The position numbers were made by a program, and so were the translations under genes. This document shows positions 17,697 through 30,953 of a stretch of 64,000 nucleotides of DNA, in pieces (position 1 is the first letter of the stretch; each line of letters begins with the position of its first letter). The notes under the pieces are model-generated. The model made no database searches. It saw only the letters and a list, made by a program, of their open reading frames with translations, and was not told where the DNA came from. Source of the stretch: Pseudomonas uvaldensis. Its GTDB lineage: Bacteria > Pseudomonadota > Gammaproteobacteria > Pseudomonadales > Pseudomonadaceae. The stretch is taken from contig NZ_JAIWKS010000001.1 in the NCBI RefSeq assembly GCF_021271205.1, positions 310,001 through 374,000 on the forward strand, written 5' to 3'.

Positions 17697-20600
17697 CTAC
17701 ATACCCTCCAGCTCCGCCATCAAGTCATTCAACCGGTCCACTTTCTCCTCGGTGATTTCACCGGCCGTCAGCCCTTCGATGTACGCGGCCAGTTCCTCCA
17801 CGGTGCTGCATTCGAACATGGCCCGCAGCGGTACATTGCGTTGCAGGACCTTTTGTACTCGTGAGGCAATTTGCGTCGCCAGCAACGAATGGCCCCCCAG
17901 TTCGAAGAAATTATCCCGCACACCCACTCGCTCGACCTTCAGCACCTGTGCCCAGATATCCGCCAAGGTCTGCTCCAGCCCGGTACGGGGTGCCTGGTAA
18001 TCCTGGCTGTGCGACTGGCCGATCTCCAGGGCCGGCAAGGCGTTGCGGTCGAGTTTGCCGTTAGCATTGCGGGGCAGGCATTCAAGCCATAGCCAGTGCA
18101 GCGGCACCATGTATTCCGGCAGTTCCGCCCGCAGGCGCTGCTTGATGCGCTCCAGGCGTTCGGTCGCTTGCAACATGGAATCCGAAGCAACCAGGTAGCC
18201 CACCAGATACTTGCCGTTGACACCCTCCTGTACTCCCACCGCGGCATCGCGCAGCTCCGGCTGCTCATGCAGTCGCGCCTCGATTTCCCCCAGTTCGATG
18301 CGGTAGCCCCGGATCTTGACCTGATGGTCGATGCGCCCGACGTACTCCAACACACCATCGCTGCGCCGACGTGCCAGGTCACCGGTACGATACAACCGCT
18401 CCCCCGGCGCGCCGAACGGGTTCGGCACGAACACCGGGGCGGTGCGCAATGGATCGCCGACGTAACCGCGCCCGACGCCGGTACCGGCCACGCACAGCTC
18501 ACCCACGGCCCCCAGCGGCACCAGGTCCAGCGCACCGTCGAGCAGGTATAAACGGTTATTGTCGGTGGGCGTGCCGATGGGCAAGTAGCTGCCGCGGGTC
18601 GACGCCATGTCGACGCGAAAGAACGCCACGTCATCGGAGCACTCCGCCGGACCGTAGGCGTTCACCAAGCCGATGTCCGGGTAACGCGACAGCCATTGAC
18701 GGGCCAGTTCCGGCGGCATCGCTTCGCCAGTGGGCAACATCCAGCGCAGGCCGTCCATGCCGACGTGCTCCTGGGCCAGCATGCCCTGGATCAGCGACGG
18801 CACACTTTCCAGCACGGTGATTGCCTGGCGCTGGACATGCATCGGCAACCCTTGCGGATCATGGGCGATAGCGTTGGGCACGATGTCCACCCGAGCGCCG
18901 AACAACGGCGCGGCGAGGAACTGCCAGACCGAAATGTCAAAGCTCTGGGAGGCCGTCTGGGCGATCACGTCGGACTCGCTCAGCGCCAGATAAGGCACCT
19001 TGCTGAGCTGGTTATTGAGCATGCCCCGCTGCTCCACCATCACGCCTTTGGGCTGCCCTGTGGAGCCAGACGTGTAGATCACATAGGCGAGGTTGTCCGG
19101 ACCACTGTAGACACCAGGGTTCTGCGGCGAAACATCGCTGGCCTGGACGGCTTCCCACACCAGCAGCTTCGGCCGCTCGGAACAGGGGAATTCGTCGAGC
19201 AGCGCCACGGCCTGGGCATGACAGGCCTGGGTGCAGACCAAAAGCGGCGTGCGGCTCATGGCCAGGATCCGCCCCAGGCGCTGGTTTGGCAGGCCGGGAT
19301 CCAACGGCAGGTAACCGGCACCGGCCTTGAAGCTGCCGATGATCATGCCCAGCAGATCCAGGCCCCGCTCGGCCAGCAGCGCCACCGGTTGATCGAGGCC
19401 CACGCCGGCAGCGATCAAGGCATGGCCGAGGCGGTTGCCGCACAGGTTCAACCCGGCGTAGCTGTGCTGCTGGTCCAGGCACGTGGCGACGATGCGTTGC
19501 GGATGGGCGGCGACTCGGGCCTCGAACAGCTCGACGTAACTGCGTTCCAGTGGATATGCCCGCTCGCTCTGGTTGCAACCCTCGATCAGGAAATCCTGTT
19601 CCTCGACACCCACCAGTGGCAGCGCGGCCATGTCACCGTGCACCCCCTCCATCAGGGCCAACAGCAAGCGCTTGAACTCACCCAGCAGCCTCTGGACGGT
19701 TGGCTCATCGAAATAACGCTGGTCGTAGGACAGGTGCAAGCCCAGGTCATCCCCCGGATAACAAACCGCCGTCAGCGGGAAGTTGGTGTGGGTGCGACCG
19801 GAGTCCGACGTGGCGTTGAGGCTCCGGGCGCGGTCCAGCACCGAAACCTCCACTGGCGCGTTTTCGAACACGAACAGGCTGTCGAACAACGGCTGGCCCT
19901 TGGGCAGCTCACTGACTTCCTGGATGCTCACCAGCGGCAGATATTCGTACTCGCGCAGGCGCATATTGCTGTCCAGCAGTTCGCCCAACCATTGGCGCAC
20001 CGTGCGGCGCTGATGCTCCTCGGGTATCCGCACCCGCAACGGGACGCTGTTGATGAACAGCCCCACGGTGCGCTGCATCTGTGGCAGTTCCACGGGGCGT
20101 CCGGCCACGGTGACCCCGAACAGCACGTCCCGGTCGCCGCTCACCCGCCGCAGCACCAGGGCCCACGCCGCCTGGGCGAAGGTGTTGACCGTCAGTTGGT
20201 GGGCCTGGGCCAGTTCTCGCAGTCGCGCGCCGTCCTGCGGGTCGAGTCGGGTGTAGCAATCGCCGACGACCATGCCGCCGCTGTCACCGGCGTGTTCGCG
20301 CAGGAACGGCCGGTCGCCGGGGATCGACGTGGTCCGTTCGAAGCCTTGCAGGTTGTGCTTCCACCACTGCCGGGCCTCCGCCAGGCTCTGACGTTGCAGC
20401 CAGCCGATGTAGTCGCGGTAGCGTGGCGGCATCGCCAGCCGAGGCTCACGGTGTTCGCCAAGGGCGGTGTAGATCTCGAAGAAATCATCCATCAGCAGCG
20501 AACGGCACCATGCATCGATCAGGATGTGGTGGTTGCTCATCATGAACCAGTAGCGCGTCGCGCCGACCCGGATCAGCCGCAGGTGGAACGGCGCCTGGCT

Positions 20601-23600
20601 CAGCAGATCGAAACCGGCTTCGCGCTCGCGCTTGAGCAGCGTCTGGAGCTTCTCTTCCTGCTGGTCCTCGGGCACTTCGCGCCAGTCGAGATAATCCACG
20701 GGCGTGTTGCCGGGCTTGTGGATGATCTGCAGCATGTCTTCGCCGACGTTCCAGCAGAACGAGGCGCGCAAGGCTTCGTGACGGGCGACGACCGCCTGCC
20801 AGGCCTGGGCGAAACGCTGGGGGTCCAGATCGCTGTCGATGCGGTAGCGGTCCTGCATGTAGTACAGACCCGTGCCCGGCTCCAGCAGGGTGTGTAGCAA
20901 CATACCCTCCTGCATCGGGGTCAGCGGGTAGACATCTTCGATCTGCGCCGTCGGTACGGGCAGGCTGTCGAGCTGCTCCTGGGTCAATTTCGCCAGCGGG
21001 AAGTCCGATGGCGTCAGGCCGCCCGCCTCGTCTGTCAGGCAATGGGCGATCAGGGCGTGCAGTTGGTCGAGGTAGGCATCGGCCAGGGCGGCGATGGCCT
21101 GCCGGTCGTGGCGCTCGCCACTGAATGTCCAACGCAGCACCAATTCGCCACCACTGACCTGACTGTCGACACTCAATTCGTTAGGCAGCGGCGAATCGGG
21201 ATCATGGATCGCCCCCAGCGGTGCGTCCAGCGGTTGGAACAAGGCGTCGTGGCCCAGGGTCTGGTCGAGCTGTCCCAGGTAGTTGAAGGTGATGGACGCT
21301 TGCGGCAGGGCAGCCATCGCCTCGCGAGTGTCCGCGTCGGCCAGGTAGCGCAGCACACCGTACCCCAGGCCCTTGTGGGGCACGGCGCGCAGTTGCTCCT
21401 TGATGGCCTTGATCGATGCGCCGAGATCTTCACCCGATGGGCTCAGGCGCACCGGATAGACACTGGTGAACCAACCCACGGTGCGGGTCAGGTCGAGGTC
21501 ATCGAACAGCGCCTCTCGACCGTGACCTTCGAGTTGGACCAGAGCCGACTCATGGCCGCTCCAGCGGCACAGCGCCCGGGCCAGTGCCGTCAACAACAGA
21601 TCGTTGACCTGGGTGCGGTAGGCGCTCGGTGCCTGTTGCAACAATTGCCGCGTGCGCTCGGCATCCAGGCGCACGCTGACAGTTTGCCCGTGACGCTCTT
21701 GAAGACCGCCGTCAGGATGGGCGCAGGGCAATGCCACAGCCGCACCACTCAGGCGCTCCTGCCAGCCGCCCAGTTCCTCGCGCAGGGATTCACTGCCGGC
21801 GTAGGCCTGCAAACGCGCCGCCCAGTCACGGAACGGGCTGGTCTTGGCTGGCAGCAGCGCCTCCTGCCCAGCGCTGATCTGGCGATAGACGATTTGCAAA
21901 TCCTCCATCAACACACGCCACGACACCGCGTCGACCACCAGGTGATGAATGACGATCAAAAGGCGCTGCCGCCCGTCGGGCACCTGCACCAGCACCGCCC
22001 TGAGCAACGGACCACCCGACAGGTCCAGGCTACGTTGGGCCTGCTCGAATAAAACTTCGCAGTGCTCCAGGGACTCGACGGACAACGACTGCAACAACGC
22101 AGCATCCGACACCGGTCGATGCTCGGCGCGCCAGTGGCCGGCGGCTTCATCAAAGCCCAGGCGCAAGGCATCGTGCTGCTGGAAAACAGCCCGCAACGCT
22201 TGTTCCAGCGACTGAGGATCCAGGGTCGTGGCCGGCTCCAGCAACAGCGCCTGGTTCCAATGCTGTCGATGGGGGATGGGGCGCTCGAAGAACCAATGCT
22301 GGATCGGCGTCAATCCCGACTCGCCGCTCAACAGGCCCTGTTCGGCGCTGACCTGCTCGCTGCGGGTGGCGACAGCCGCCAGGGTCTGCACCGTCTGGTG
22401 CTGGAACAAGTCGCGAGGCGTGAAGTGAATACCCTGCTGCCGGGCCCGGCTGACGACCTGGATGGACAGGATCGAATCGCCGCCCAATTCGAAGAAGTTG
22501 TCGTTGAGGCCGACCTGCCCCACGTTCAGCACTTCGCACCAGATGGTCGCCAGGATCTGCTCCAGGGCGTTGCTCGGCGCCACGTAGTGTTGACGATTGA
22601 GCTCTGGATCCGGCGCCGGCAAGGCGCGACGGTCGAGCTTGCCATTGGCGGTCAGCGGCATGCTCGCCAGCAGGATCAGGTGCGTGGGCACCATATAGTC
22701 TGGCAGTTGCGCCTTGAGATGGGTCTTCAGGGCTTCGCGCAGGATCGCTTGTTGGTCGGCTTCTTGTGCGGCGACGTCCGTCACCAGATAGGCAGCCAAC
22801 TGCTTGCCTCCCGGCATGTCGAGCGCCAGTACCACAGCCTCGCGCACCGCCGCGTGCTCCAGCAGGCGGGTTTCGATTTCCCCCAGTTCGATACGGAAGC
22901 CGCGGATTTTCACCTGATGGTCGATGCGCCCCAGGTATTCGACCAGGCCATCGGCACGCTGGCGCACGAGGTCGCCGGTGCGGTAGAGCCGTCCACCGTC
23001 GGTGCCGAACGGGTCGGCGACAAAGCGTTCGGCGGTCATGCCCGGACGCTGGTGATACCCCTGGGCCAGCCCGGCGCCACCGACATACAGCTCGCCGGTC
23101 GCCCCTTGTGGCACCAAGGCAAGATCGGCGTCGAGGATATAGGCCACCCGGGCGCCGACCACGCTGCCGATCGGCACGCTGCCCGCGCCCTCCTCCAACT
23201 GCTCGGGCGCCAGGCACGCCAGTGGCATGACGACGGTTTCCGTCGGCCCGTAGGCGTTGAAAAACAGTGCCGGGGTGAACGCTGCCCGAATGCGCTGCAG
23301 ATGCTCTCCGGTCAGGGCCTCACCACCCGTGATGCACATGCGTACGGGCAGCGTTTGCCCCTGGGACGCCAACCATTGAGCGAGCTGGCTGCCGTAGCTG
23401 GGCGTGAAGCCGAGCACATTCACGCCCTGTTTGCGGATCAATTCGCAGATATCCTGGGCGTCCCATTGTCCCTGGGCTCGCAGCACCACCTGGGCTCCGC
23501 TGAGCAGCGGCACCAGCAGGCGCTCGGTGGCGGCGTCGAAATTGATGGAATAGAAATGCAGCTCGCAATCATCCGGGCGCATGCCGAAACGCTGAATCAC

Positions 23601-26600
23601 CGCCCGGCAATGCATGGCGATTTCACCATGGGACACCACCACACCCTTGGGCTTGCCGGTGGAGCCTGAGGTGTAGATCAGGTAGGCCGGGTGCTGTGGC
23701 AGGTTGACCAATGGCAACGCCTGTTCCGGGTATTGCGCCAGGGCCGTCGTGTCCTCTTCCAGGCACCAGCGCCCGACGCCGTCCGGCAACGGGCCCAGGG
23801 CCTGGAACATCGCCCCGTCGCTGAGCAGCAACCCGACGCCGCTGTCTTCGATCATGTAGTGCAAACGGTCCAAGGGGTACTCCGGGTCCAGCGGCACGTA
23901 CGCACCGCCGGCCTTGAGAATCGCCAACAGGCCAATGACCATCTCCAGCGAGCGTTCCAAGGCCAGGCCCACCCGAACCTGGGGCCCGACACCGCGCTCA
24001 CGCAGCATCCAGGCCAAGCGATTGGCGCGCCTGTCGAGTTCGCCATAGCTCAGGGTCTGTCCGGCAAAGGTCAGGGCCGGTGCCTCGGGACGGACCTGGG
24101 CCTGTTCGCTGAACAGGGGGTGCAGGCACTGGTCCAGGCGATGGGCGCCGGGTTCAGCACCGAGGCTGCGCAGCCGTTGTTGCCGCTCGCTGGCGTCCAG
24201 CAGCGGCAGTTCGCTCAGGCGCCGGGTCGGATCGTCCAGCAACGCCTCCAGCAGGTTGCGCCAATGCCCGGCCATGCGAGCGATGCGTGGCTCATCGAAC
24301 AGGTCGGTGCTGTAGGTCAGGCAGCAACCCAGGCGATGATCCAGCTCGGTGACCTCCAGGTTGAGATCGAACTTGGTGGCCCGCGCATCGTTGACCAGAT
24401 ACTCCACCGTCATCCCGGCCAATGTGCGGCTCTGTTGGAATTCCCAGCGCTGCACGTTGCACATCACTTGGAACAGCGGGTTGTAGGCCGCGCTGCGCGG
24501 CGGTTGCAGAGCCTCCACCAGATGGTCGAACGGTAGGTCCTGGTGGGACTGGCCTTCGATCACCGTATGACGCACCTGCTCGAACAGCTCGCCCACCGAC
24601 ATCTGCCCGTCCAGTTGGCAGCGCAGCACCTGGGTGTTGAGGAACGCACCGATCAGCCCTTCGCTTTCCGGCCGGATACGGTTGGCCACCGGCGCACCGA
24701 TGCGCAGGTCGGTCTGACCGCTGTAGCGATAAAGCAGCACAGCCAGGGCGGCGGTCATGGTCATGAACAACGTCAGGCCGTGTCGGGCGTTGAAGGCGCG
24801 GACCCTGGCGGCCAGAGCGTCGCTGAGGTCGAAACGCAACAGCTCGCCGCGATGGCTCTGCACCGGCGGGCGCGGCCGGTCACTGGGCAATTCCAACAGC
24901 GGATGTTCATGGCCCAGTTGCGCAGTCCAGTAGGCCAGTTGCCGTTGGCGCTCACCGGATTCCAGCCACTGGCGCTGCCAGACGCTGTAGTCCAGGTATT
25001 GCACGGGCAGCGGCTCCAGGGGCGACTCGCGGTCGTCGATGAAGGCCTCGTACAGCGCACTCAGCTCCCGGGCGAAAATGTCCATCGCCCAGCCTTCGGT
25101 GACGATGTGGTGCAGGGTCAGCACCAGGTAATGCTCCTGCTCGCCGGTCTTGACCAGGCAAACTCGCAGCAGCGGCCCGGTTTCCAGATTAAAGGGCCGA
25201 TGGGCCTCGCTGTCGGCCAGTGCCTGCACCCGTTGCTCGCTGACCTCGGCAGCCAGCGTCGAGAAATCTTTCCAGTCCATACGCAGGCCCGTCTCGCCGT
25301 GCACTTGTTGGCGGGGCACGCCATCGACGCTCGGGAAGGTGGTGCGCAGGGTCTCGTGGCGCAGGACCAGCGCCTGCAAAGCCGCCTCGAAACGCCCCAC
25401 GTCCAGCACGCCGCGCAACCGCGCCATGCCGCCCACGTTATAAGCCGGGCTGTCCGGTTCCATCTGCCAGAGGAACCACATCCGTTGTTGGGAATAAGAC
25501 AGCGGCACCGGTTGGCTGCGGTCGACTTTCTCGATGGGCGGCTGGCGGTTGGTCTGGCCGCTGACCTGGATCGAGCGTACCTGTTCGGCAAACGCCCCCA
25601 GCTCACTGGCCTCGAACAGCGTCCGTAGCGGCAACTCGACGTTGCAGGCCTGACGGGTGCGGGAAATGATCTGGGTCGCCAGCAACGAATGGCCGCCAAG
25701 GGCGAAAAAATCGTCCCGCAGGCCAATCCGGGAAAGTCCCAGCACTTCGCCCCAGATGTCGGCGAGCTGACGCTCCAGGGCGCTGACCGGCTCGACGTGC
25801 TCGCGCCCTTGCCACTGTGGTTCGGGCAAGGCCCGGCGGTCCAGCTTGCCGCTTGGCCCCAGGGGCATGGCGTCCAGGCGCATCAGTTGGGCCGGTACCA
25901 TGTATTCCGGCAATTCGGCGGCCAGCGCCACTTTGAGCCGGTTGCCGAGGTCATCCTGGGCCTCGGTGACATCCGGTGCAGTGTAATAGCCGATCAACTG
26001 CGGGCCGGCCGAAGTATCGCGCACCAGCACGACCGCTTGGGCAACGCCCTCCTGGGCCAGCAATCGCGCTTCGACTTCCTGCGGCTCGACCCGAAAGCCC
26101 CGCAGCTTGACCTGCTGATCGAGGCGGCCGAGGTATTCGATCACTCCGTCGGCGCTCCAGCGTGCCCGATCGCCGGTGCGATACAGGCGCGCACCGGCCA
26201 CGCCCAGCGGATCCGGGACAAAACGCTCGGCACTCAAACCCGGCCGACCGAGATAACCTCGGGCCAGGCCCAGGCCACCGATGCACAGTTCGCCCGCGAC
26301 ACCGGCCGGTACCGGATTGAGCTCGCTGTCCAGTACACGACACGCCACGTTGCCCAGTGGACGACCGATAGGCGAGCGCTCGCCATCGGCCTCGCTGCAT
26401 TGCCAATGGGTGACGTTGATGGCCGTTTCGGTCGGGCCATATCGGTTGTGCAGTTGCGCCGCCGGCAGTTTCGCCAGCACCCGGTTGCGCAATTCGGCCG
26501 GCAAGGCTTCGCCACCGGAAAACACCCGGCGCAGGCTGGTGCAGCGAGCGCTCAACGGTTCATCGATAAACAGGCTGAGCAACGGCGGCACGAAGTGCAG

Positions 26601-29600
26601 CGTGGTCACGCCGAACTGCTGAACCAGTTGGGCAATACGATGCGGATCGCGGTGTTCGCCGGGGCTGGCCAGCACCAACCGGCTGCCGGTGATCAGCGGC
26701 CAGAAACACTCCCACACCGACACGTCGAAGCTGATCGGTGCCTTTTGCATCAACACATCGGCTTCATCCAGGCCATAGGTGGCCTGCATCCATTGCAGGC
26801 GCTCGGCCAGGGCGGCGTGGGTGTTGCCGACGCCTTTGGGCTGGCCCGTGGAACCAGAGGTGTAGATCACGTAGGCCATGTGATCGCCCTGCAGATGCAG
26901 GCCCGGCGGGTTGCCCGGCCATTGCTCCAGGTGCAGCGCATCCAGGGCGATTACACTGACGCCCTCGCAGGCCGGCAAACGTTCGAGCAGCGCGGTCTGG
27001 GTCAGCAGCAAGTCGACGCTGCTGTCCTGGAGCATGTAGGCCAGGCGCTCGGCGGGATAGTCTGCGTCCAACGGCACGTAGGCCCCCCCGGCCTTGATGA
27101 TTGCCAGTACGCCGATGAGCAACTGCGGCGAGCGCTCGGCGGCAATCGCCACGCACACATCGGGGCCGACGCCTTTGTCCCGCAGATAATGCGCCAGGCG
27201 ATTGGCCTGGGTGTGCAGATCGGCATAGGTCATTTCGCCGCCGTCCCAAAGCAGCGCGGTGCGACTCGGCGTGCGCCGGGCCTGTTCGTTCAGCAATTCC
27301 GGCAGCCATTGCGTCGCCGGTGTGCACGGGGCAACACTCCATTGCTGCTGTTGCGCCTGTTCCTCGCCAGTCAGCAGCGGCACATCACCAATGGCTTGTC
27401 GTGGATCGGCGCAGACGGCTTGCAACAGGTTGCAGAAATGTCCCGCAAGACGCGCGATGGTCGCGGCGTCGAACAGCTCGTCGGCGTAGTCGAACGACAG
27501 CGTCAGCCGCCCGTTGCGATCCTCTTCGCTGTGCAGCTGCAAGTCGAACTTGGCTTCACGGCTGTGCCACGGCAACTCATCGGCCAGCAGCCCCGGCAGG
27601 CGACGCAGGGCACCCAGGTCCCGTTGCTGATGGTTGAACATGACCTGGAACAGGCCTTGTTCCCGAGCCTGTGGGAACGCTTCGAGCAATTGTTCGAAAG
27701 GCAGGTCCTGATGGGCCTGGGCGCCCAGCGTGGCCTCCCGGGCCTGGGCCAGCAACGCGGCGAACGACTGGCGCGAATCGACCTGCCCGCGCAGCACCTG
27801 GGTATTGATGAAAAAGCCGATCAACCCTTGGGTTTCCAGGCGTGGGCGGTTGGCGTTGGGCACGCCGACGCGGATATCCGCCTGGCCGCTATAGCGCTGC
27901 AGCAATGCCTGGAAGGCCGCCAGCAACAGCATGAAGCAGGTCGCCTCGTGAGCCTGGGCCACCTGGCGCACGGCGTCACCCACGCGCTTGTCCAGGCGCA
28001 AGCTATAGCGGGCGGCGCTGCGACGGCGTTGGGCACTGCGAGGATGATCCGTACTCAGGGCCAGGACCGGGTGTTCATCGCCCAGTTGCTGTTTCCAGTA
28101 CGCCAATTGGCGCTCGGCCTCACCCTGGGCGAGCCACTGGCGTTGCCAACAGCCATGGTCGGCGTACTGCAAGGGCAACGGCGCCAGCGTGGCAACCTGA
28201 TCCTGGATCGCAGCGGCGTACAACCGGGAAAACTCATCGACCAGCACGTTCATCGACCAGCCATCGGCAATGATGTGATGCATCGTCACCAGCAGTTGGT
28301 GATCGTCTTCGTCGAGGCACAACAAGGTGACCCGCAGCAGTGGCCCTTTTTCCAGATCGAATGGCGCAATCGCTTCATCTTCCCGAATCTGCCCGGCCCG
28401 GGCTTCGCGCTGGTCGGCCGGCAGATCACTCAGGTCGATCCGTTGCAGGGTGAATTCAGCGGCCGGGTCGATCTGTTGCAAAGCCACGCCATCGCGCTCC
28501 AGGAACCGCGTGCGCAGGGACTCGTGGCGCTCGACCAGTTGCTGGAAGCTGGCCCGCAAAGCGCTTTCGTCCAACTCCCCGCGCAGGTGCAATCCGCCAG
28601 GGATGTTGTAGGCGCTGCTCGTCGGGTCCAATTGCCAGGTGATCCACAAGCGGCTCTGGGCCAGGGACTGGGGCAATGCCTCATGACGCGACAACGGGCT
28701 GATCGTGTCCTGGGACAGGTTGCCGTCCTGTTGTCGGCCCTCCACGGCGGCCGTGAAAGCGTGGAACGTCGGGGCCTCGAACAGCAGGCGCAGGTCCAGC
28801 GTGACGCCCAGGGTTTCGCGCAGCCGCGCAACCACCTGGGTGGCGGTGATGGAGTTGCCCCCCAGCAGGAAAAAATGATCGTCCCCCTGCACTTCGTCAA
28901 CCTGCAACAGCTCGCGCCAGACGAGGGCGATCTGCGCCTGCAACGGCGAGGCCGACTCCGCCGCATGGGCACTCGCGGCCTCGATCGACGGGAATTGCGC
29001 ATAGCTGTCCAGGCTGCCATCGGCCAGGCGGGTGCGGCACGCCGAGCGTTGCAACTTACCGCTGGAGGTCTTGGGCAAGGCACCGGGATTGAGCAGTACT
29101 ACCACGCTTGGCGCTTGCTGGCAGGCGTCAGCCACGACCTGGCGGATCGTCTTGATCAGCGCCTCGGGCGGCAGGATTTTCTGCACGCTGCGGCTGATTT
29201 CCGCCGCAATGCCAATTCCTTCTTCCGCGCCGTCGTCTACCGCAAATGCCGCCACCCGGCCTTTGCGCACCACCTCCACCTCTCGCTCGATGGTCTGCTC
29301 GATGTCCTGGGGATAGAGATTGTGCCCGCGCACGATCAGCATGTCTTTCAGGCGGCCAGTGATGAACAGCTCGCCGCCATGGAAGAACCCCAGGTCGCCG
29401 GTACGCAGCCAGATGCGGCCTTCATGCTGGACGAAGGTCTTGGCCGTGGCCTCGGGATTACGCCAATAACCGTGGGCGATGCTCGGCCCGGTGGCCCAGA
29501 CTTCGCCCACCTGTTGATCGCCCAACGGTTGCAGCGTGTTGGGTTCGACGACCAGCACCCCGTGCCCGGGCTGGCCGATACCGCAGCTCATCACCGCGCT

Positions 29601-30683
29601 GCCCTGCCCCGGCTCGGCGCGGTTTTGCGCCAGTGCCGCGTCGTCTATGCGCAATGAAGGAATGCCGTGGCTGCGGGGCGTGCCGGCGACAAACAGAGTG
29701 GCTTCCGCCAGGCCGTAGGACGCCATGAAGTTATCCGACGTGAAACCACACGGCGCAAACTTCTCGGCGAAGCGTTCCAGGGTGTCGAGCCGAATCGGCT
29801 CGGAGCCCGAATAAGCCACCCGCCAGCTGCTCAGGTCGAGGCGCTGCAAGGCCGAGTCGCTGACCCGCTCGCTGCACAACCGATAGGCGAAGTCCGGGCC
29901 ACCGCTGATGGTGCCGCCATATTCGCTGATCGCTTCCAACCAACGCAGCGGCCTGGCCAGGAAATACGCCGGCGACATCAACACGCATGGCACGCCACTG
30001 AAGATCGGTTGCAGCAGGCCGCCGATCAACCCCATGTCGTGATACAGCGGCAGCCAACTGACGATAACGTCATCGGGATTCAGGTCGATGCCGAAGCCCT
30101 GGCGGATCAACAGTTCATTGGCGACCAGATTGCCGTGACTGACCTGCACGCCCTTGGGCAATGCAGTGGAGCCGGAGGTGTATTGCAGGAACGCAATGTC
30201 ATCGTCCTGCAAGGTCGGCGCGACCCACTGTCCGGCACGTGCCGGGTCGAGGCTGTCGACGCATAGCAACGGTGGTGCGGACTCGATGGCCTGCAAGGCT
30301 TCGCGCAGATCGCTGCTGGTAAGCAACAGGCGCGGCTCGGCGTCGGCGATGATCGACAGCAGGCGTTCCTGGTGATGACGACGGGCCGACTCCGGTGGAT
30401 AGGCTGGCACGGCGATCACACCGGCGTACAGGCAACCGAAAAACGCCGCGACATAGTCCGGGCCGCTGGGAAACAGCAGCACCGCGCGATCGCCGACTGT
30501 CGCCCCGGCCTGCAAGGCGGCGGCAATGGTGCGGGCGCGCAGGTCCAGATCGCGATAGCTCAGCACCACGCTCTGTTCCGGCGTGTCGGCAAGGAAGCGC
30601 AAGGCCACGCGGTCCGGCGTCAAGGCGGCGCGGCGCTGGAGGGCATGGGCCAGGGTGCGGGGAAGTTCGAACGCGTCGGTCAT
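17697..30683 (-). CDS. pvdL: Pyoverdine chromophore NRPS PvdL
   Basis: A 4328-residue synthetase starting pyoverdine assembly; P. aeruginosa PvdL is nearly the same size. Approximate domain order: fatty-acyl-AMP ligase 1-570, carrier (S611), C1 (HHIIADG at 802-808), A1 around D1320, carrier (S1666), C2 (HHIVTEG at 1858-1864), A2 around D2383, carrier (GGDS, S2737), epimerase (HHLVVDA at 2913), C3 (HHILIDA at 3385), A3 around D3916, carrier (S4266); there is no thioesterase. This is the PvdL plan acyl-L-Glu-D-Tyr-L-Dab. Specificity residues as I align them: A1 DVWHFGRIN, A2 DAEGIGAVM, A3 DIWELTADD; the last is the known Dab code. The ATG at 30683 ([18 protein letters not shown]) has AGGA six bases upstream; a PvdS box lies at 30729-30752. 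C2 has Glu for the usual Asp and C3 Ala for the usual Gly in HHxxxDG. Confidence 0.97.
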   Translation of the reverse strand: MTDAFELPRTLAHALQRRAALTPDRVALRFLADTPEQSVVLSYRDLDLRARTIAAALQAGATVGDRAVLLFPSGPDYVAAFFGCLYAGVIAVPAYPPESARRHHQERLLSIIADAEPRLLLTSSDLREALQAIESAPPLLCVDSLDPARAGQWVAPTLQDDDIAFLQYTSGSTALPKGVQVSHGNLVANELLIRQGFGIDLNPDDVIVSWLPLYHDMGLIGGLLQPIFSGVPCVLMSPAYFLARPLRWLEAISEYGGTISGGPDFAYRLCSERVSDSALQRLDLSSWRVAYSGSEPIRLDTLERFAEKFAPCGFTSDNFMASYGLAEATLFVAGTPRSHGIPSLRIDDAALAQNRAEPGQGSAVMSCGIGQPGHGVLVVEPNTLQPLGDQQVGEVWATGPSIAHGYWRNPEATAKTFVQHEGRIWLRTGDLGFFHGGELFITGRLKDMLIVRGHNLYPQDIEQTIEREVEVVRKGRVAAFAVDDGAEEGIGIAAEISRSVQKILPPEALIKTIRQVVADACQQAPSVVVLLNPGALPKTSSGKLQRSACRTRLADGSLDSYAQFPSIEAASAHAAESASPLQAQIALVWRELLQVDEVQGDDHFFLLGGNSITATQVVARLRETLGVTLDLRLLFEAPTFHAFTAAVEGRQQDGNLSQDTISPLSRHEALPQSLAQSRLWITWQLDPTSSAYNIPGGLHLRGELDESALRASFQQLVERHESLRTRFLERDGVALQQIDPAAEFTLQRIDLSDLPADQREARAGQIREDEAIAPFDLEKGPLLRVTLLCLDEDDHQLLVTMHHIIADGWSMNVLVDEFSRLYAAAIQDQVATLAPLPLQYADHGCWQRQWLAQGEAERQLAYWKQQLGDEHPVLALSTDHPRSAQRRRSAARYSLRLDKRVGDAVRQVAQAHEATCFMLLLAAFQALLQRYSGQADIRVGVPNANRPRLETQGLIGFFINTQVLRGQVDSRQSFAALLAQAREATLGAQAHQDLPFEQLLEAFPQAREQGLFQVMFNHQQRDLGALRRLPGLLADELPWHSREAKFDLQLHSEEDRNGRLTLSFDYADELFDAATIARLAGHFCNLLQAVCADPRQAIGDVPLLTGEEQAQQQQWSVAPCTPATQWLPELLNEQARRTPSRTALLWDGGEMTYADLHTQANRLAHYLRDKGVGPDVCVAIAAERSPQLLIGVLAIIKAGGAYVPLDADYPAERLAYMLQDSSVDLLLTQTALLERLPACEGVSVIALDALHLEQWPGNPPGLHLQGDHMAYVIYTSGSTGQPKGVGNTHAALAERLQWMQATYGLDEADVLMQKAPISFDVSVWECFWPLITGSRLVLASPGEHRDPHRIAQLVQQFGVTTLHFVPPLLSLFIDEPLSARCTSLRRVFSGGEALPAELRNRVLAKLPAAQLHNRYGPTETAINVTHWQCSEADGERSPIGRPLGNVACRVLDSELNPVPAGVAGELCIGGLGLARGYLGRPGLSAERFVPDPLGVAGARLYRTGDRARWSADGVIEYLGRLDQQVKLRGFRVEPQEVEARLLAQEGVAQAVVLVRDTSAGPQLIGYYTAPDVTEAQDDLGNRLKVALAAELPEYMVPAQLMRLDAMPLGPSGKLDRRALPEPQWQGREHVEPVSALERQLADIWGEVLGLSRIGLRDDFFALGGHSLLATQIISRTRQACNVELPLRTLFEASELGAFAEQVRSIQVSGQTNRQPPIEKVDRSQPVPLSYSQQRMWFLWQMEPDSPAYNVGGMARLRGVLDVGRFEAALQALVLRHETLRTTFPSVDGVPRQQVHGETGLRMDWKDFSTLAAEVSEQRVQALADSEAHRPFNLETGPLLRVCLVKTGEQEHYLVLTLHHIVTEGWAMDIFARELSALYEAFIDDRESPLEPLPVQYLDYSVWQRQWLESGERQRQLAYWTAQLGHEHPLLELPSDRPRPPVQSHRGELLRFDLSDALAARVRAFNARHGLTLFMTMTAALAVLLYRYSGQTDLRIGAPVANRIRPESEGLIGAFLNTQVLRCQLDGQMSVGELFEQVRHTVIEGQSHQDLPFDHLVEALQPPRSAAYNPLFQVMCNVQRWEFQQSRTLAGMTVEYLVNDARATKFDLNLEVTELDHRLGCCLTYSTDLFDEPRIARMAGHWRNLLEALLDDPTRRLSELPLLDASERQQRLRSLGAEPGAHRLDQCLHPLFSEQAQVRPEAPALTFAGQTLSYGELDRRANRLAWMLRERGVGPQVRVGLALERSLEMVIGLLAILKAGGAYVPLDPEYPLDRLHYMIEDSGVGLLLSDGAMFQALGPLPDGVGRWCLEEDTTALAQYPEQALPLVNLPQHPAYLIYTSGSTGKPKGVVVSHGEIAMHCRAVIQRFGMRPDDCELHFYSINFDAATERLLVPLLSGAQVVLRAQGQWDAQDICELIRKQGVNVLGFTPSYGSQLAQWLASQGQTLPVRMCITGGEALTGEHLQRIRAAFTPALFFNAYGPTETVVMPLACLAPEQLEEGAGSVPIGSVVGARVAYILDADLALVPQGATGELYVGGAGLAQGYHQRPGMTAERFVADPFGTDGGRLYRTGDLVRQRADGLVEYLGRIDHQVKIRGFRIELGEIETRLLEHAAVREAVVLALDMPGGKQLAAYLVTDVAAQEADQQAILREALKTHLKAQLPDYMVPTHLILLASMPLTANGKLDRRALPAPDPELNRQHYVAPSNALEQILATIWCEVLNVGQVGLNDNFFELGGDSILSIQVVSRARQQGIHFTPRDLFQHQTVQTLAAVATRSEQVSAEQGLLSGESGLTPIQHWFFERPIPHRQHWNQALLLEPATTLDPQSLEQALRAVFQQHDALRLGFDEAAGHWRAEHRPVSDAALLQSLSVESLEHCEVLFEQAQRSLDLSGGPLLRAVLVQVPDGRQRLLIVIHHLVVDAVSWRVLMEDLQIVYRQISAGQEALLPAKTSPFRDWAARLQAYAGSESLREELGGWQERLSGAAVALPCAHPDGGLQERHGQTVSVRLDAERTRQLLQQAPSAYRTQVNDLLLTALARALCRWSGHESALVQLEGHGREALFDDLDLTRTVGWFTSVYPVRLSPSGEDLGASIKAIKEQLRAVPHKGLGYGVLRYLADADTREAMAALPQASITFNYLGQLDQTLGHDALFQPLDAPLGAIHDPDSPLPNELSVDSQVSGGELVLRWTFSGERHDRQAIAALADAYLDQLHALIAHCLTDEAGGLTPSDFPLAKLTQEQLDSLPVPTAQIEDVYPLTPMQEGMLLHTLLEPGTGLYYMQDRYRIDSDLDPQRFAQAWQAVVARHEALRASFCWNVGEDMLQIIHKPGNTPVDYLDWREVPEDQQEEKLQTLLKREREAGFDLLSQAPFHLRLIRVGATRYWFMMSNHHILIDAWCRSLLMDDFFEIYTALGEHREPRLAMPPRYRDYIGWLQRQSLAEARQWWKHNLQGFERTTSIPGDRPFLREHAGDSGGMVVGDCYTRLDPQDGARLRELAQAHQLTVNTFAQAAWALVLRRVSGDRDVLFGVTVAGRPVELPQMQRTVGLFINSVPLRVRIPEEHQRRTVRQWLGELLDSNMRLREYEYLPLVSIQEVSELPKGQPLFDSLFVFENAPVEVSVLDRARSLNATSDSGRTHTNFPLTAVCYPGDDLGLHLSYDQRYFDEPTVQRLLGEFKRLLLALMEGVHGDMAALPLVGVEEQDFLIEGCNQSERAYPLERSYVELFEARVAAHPQRIVATCLDQQHSYAGLNLCGNRLGHALIAAGVGLDQPVALLAERGLDLLGMIIGSFKAGAGYLPLDPGLPNQRLGRILAMSRTPLLVCTQACHAQAVALLDEFPCSERPKLLVWEAVQASDVSPQNPGVYSGPDNLAYVIYTSGSTGQPKGVMVEQRGMLNNQLSKVPYLALSESDVIAQTASQSFDISVWQFLAAPLFGARVDIVPNAIAHDPQGLPMHVQRQAITVLESVPSLIQGMLAQEHVGMDGLRWMLPTGEAMPPELARQWLSRYPDIGLVNAYGPAECSDDVAFFRVDMASTRGSYLPIGTPTDNNRLYLLDGALDLVPLGAVGELCVAGTGVGRGYVGDPLRTAPVFVPNPFGAPGERLYRTGDLARRRSDGVLEYVGRIDHQVKIRGYRIELGEIEARLHEQPELRDAAVGVQEGVNGKYLVGYLVASDSMLQATERLERIKQRLRAELPEYMVPLHWLWLECLPRNANGKLDRNALPALEIGQSHSQDYQAPRTGLEQTLADIWAQVLKVERVGVRDNFFELGGHSLLATQIASRVQKVLQRNVPLRAMFECSTVEELAAYIEGLTAGEITEEKVDRLNDLMAELEGM

Positions 30684-30728
30684 GGGGGTTCCTGCCTGAA
30701 ATTCGGCTTGCAAGTTGTCCCCCAAGGA

Positions 30729-30752
30729 ACGGACAACACAGGCAAATAATTA
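30729..30752 (-). promoter_or_regulatory. PvdS iron-starvation promoter upstream of pvdL
   Basis: On the minus strand TAATT (30752-30748), 16 bases, then CGT (30731-30729) matches the PvdS pattern with one substitution, the same variant as before mbtH. The CGT ends 45 bases before the pvdL ATG. Confidence 0.7.
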
Positions 30753-30857
30753 GTCAGGGGCGCAGCGCAGCGGACCGTTCGACGACAACGTCCCTGCGGC
30801 AACGGGTCGCAGCGCTCGCGCCGAATCGCAGCTCATCAATAATTCTTTTTCTCAATT

Positions 30858-30876
30858 GACAATAATTATCATTAAG
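30858..30876. promoter_or_regulatory. Fur box upstream of pvdS
   Basis: GACAATAATTATCATTAAG matches 14 of 19 positions of the Fur consensus GATAATGATAATCATTATC. It lies 77 bases before the pvdS ATG, where Fur-Fe(II) would repress pvdS when iron is plentiful. pvdL is on the other side of the same 270-base gap but has its own PvdS box. Confidence 0.75.
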
Positions 30877-30953
30877 CCTAATTTGGCGCTCGATGTGCAG
30901 GACGCCCGCCTTTACCGCTCGTCCTGCTAACTTTTTGCAGCAAGGTGAATTCC

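Noticed and set aside
25689..29657. 1322-codon open frame antisense to pvdL
   Set aside because: It is a complement of repetitive A/C-domain codons with a skewed, low-complexity Gln/Arg/His composition and no recognisable domain.
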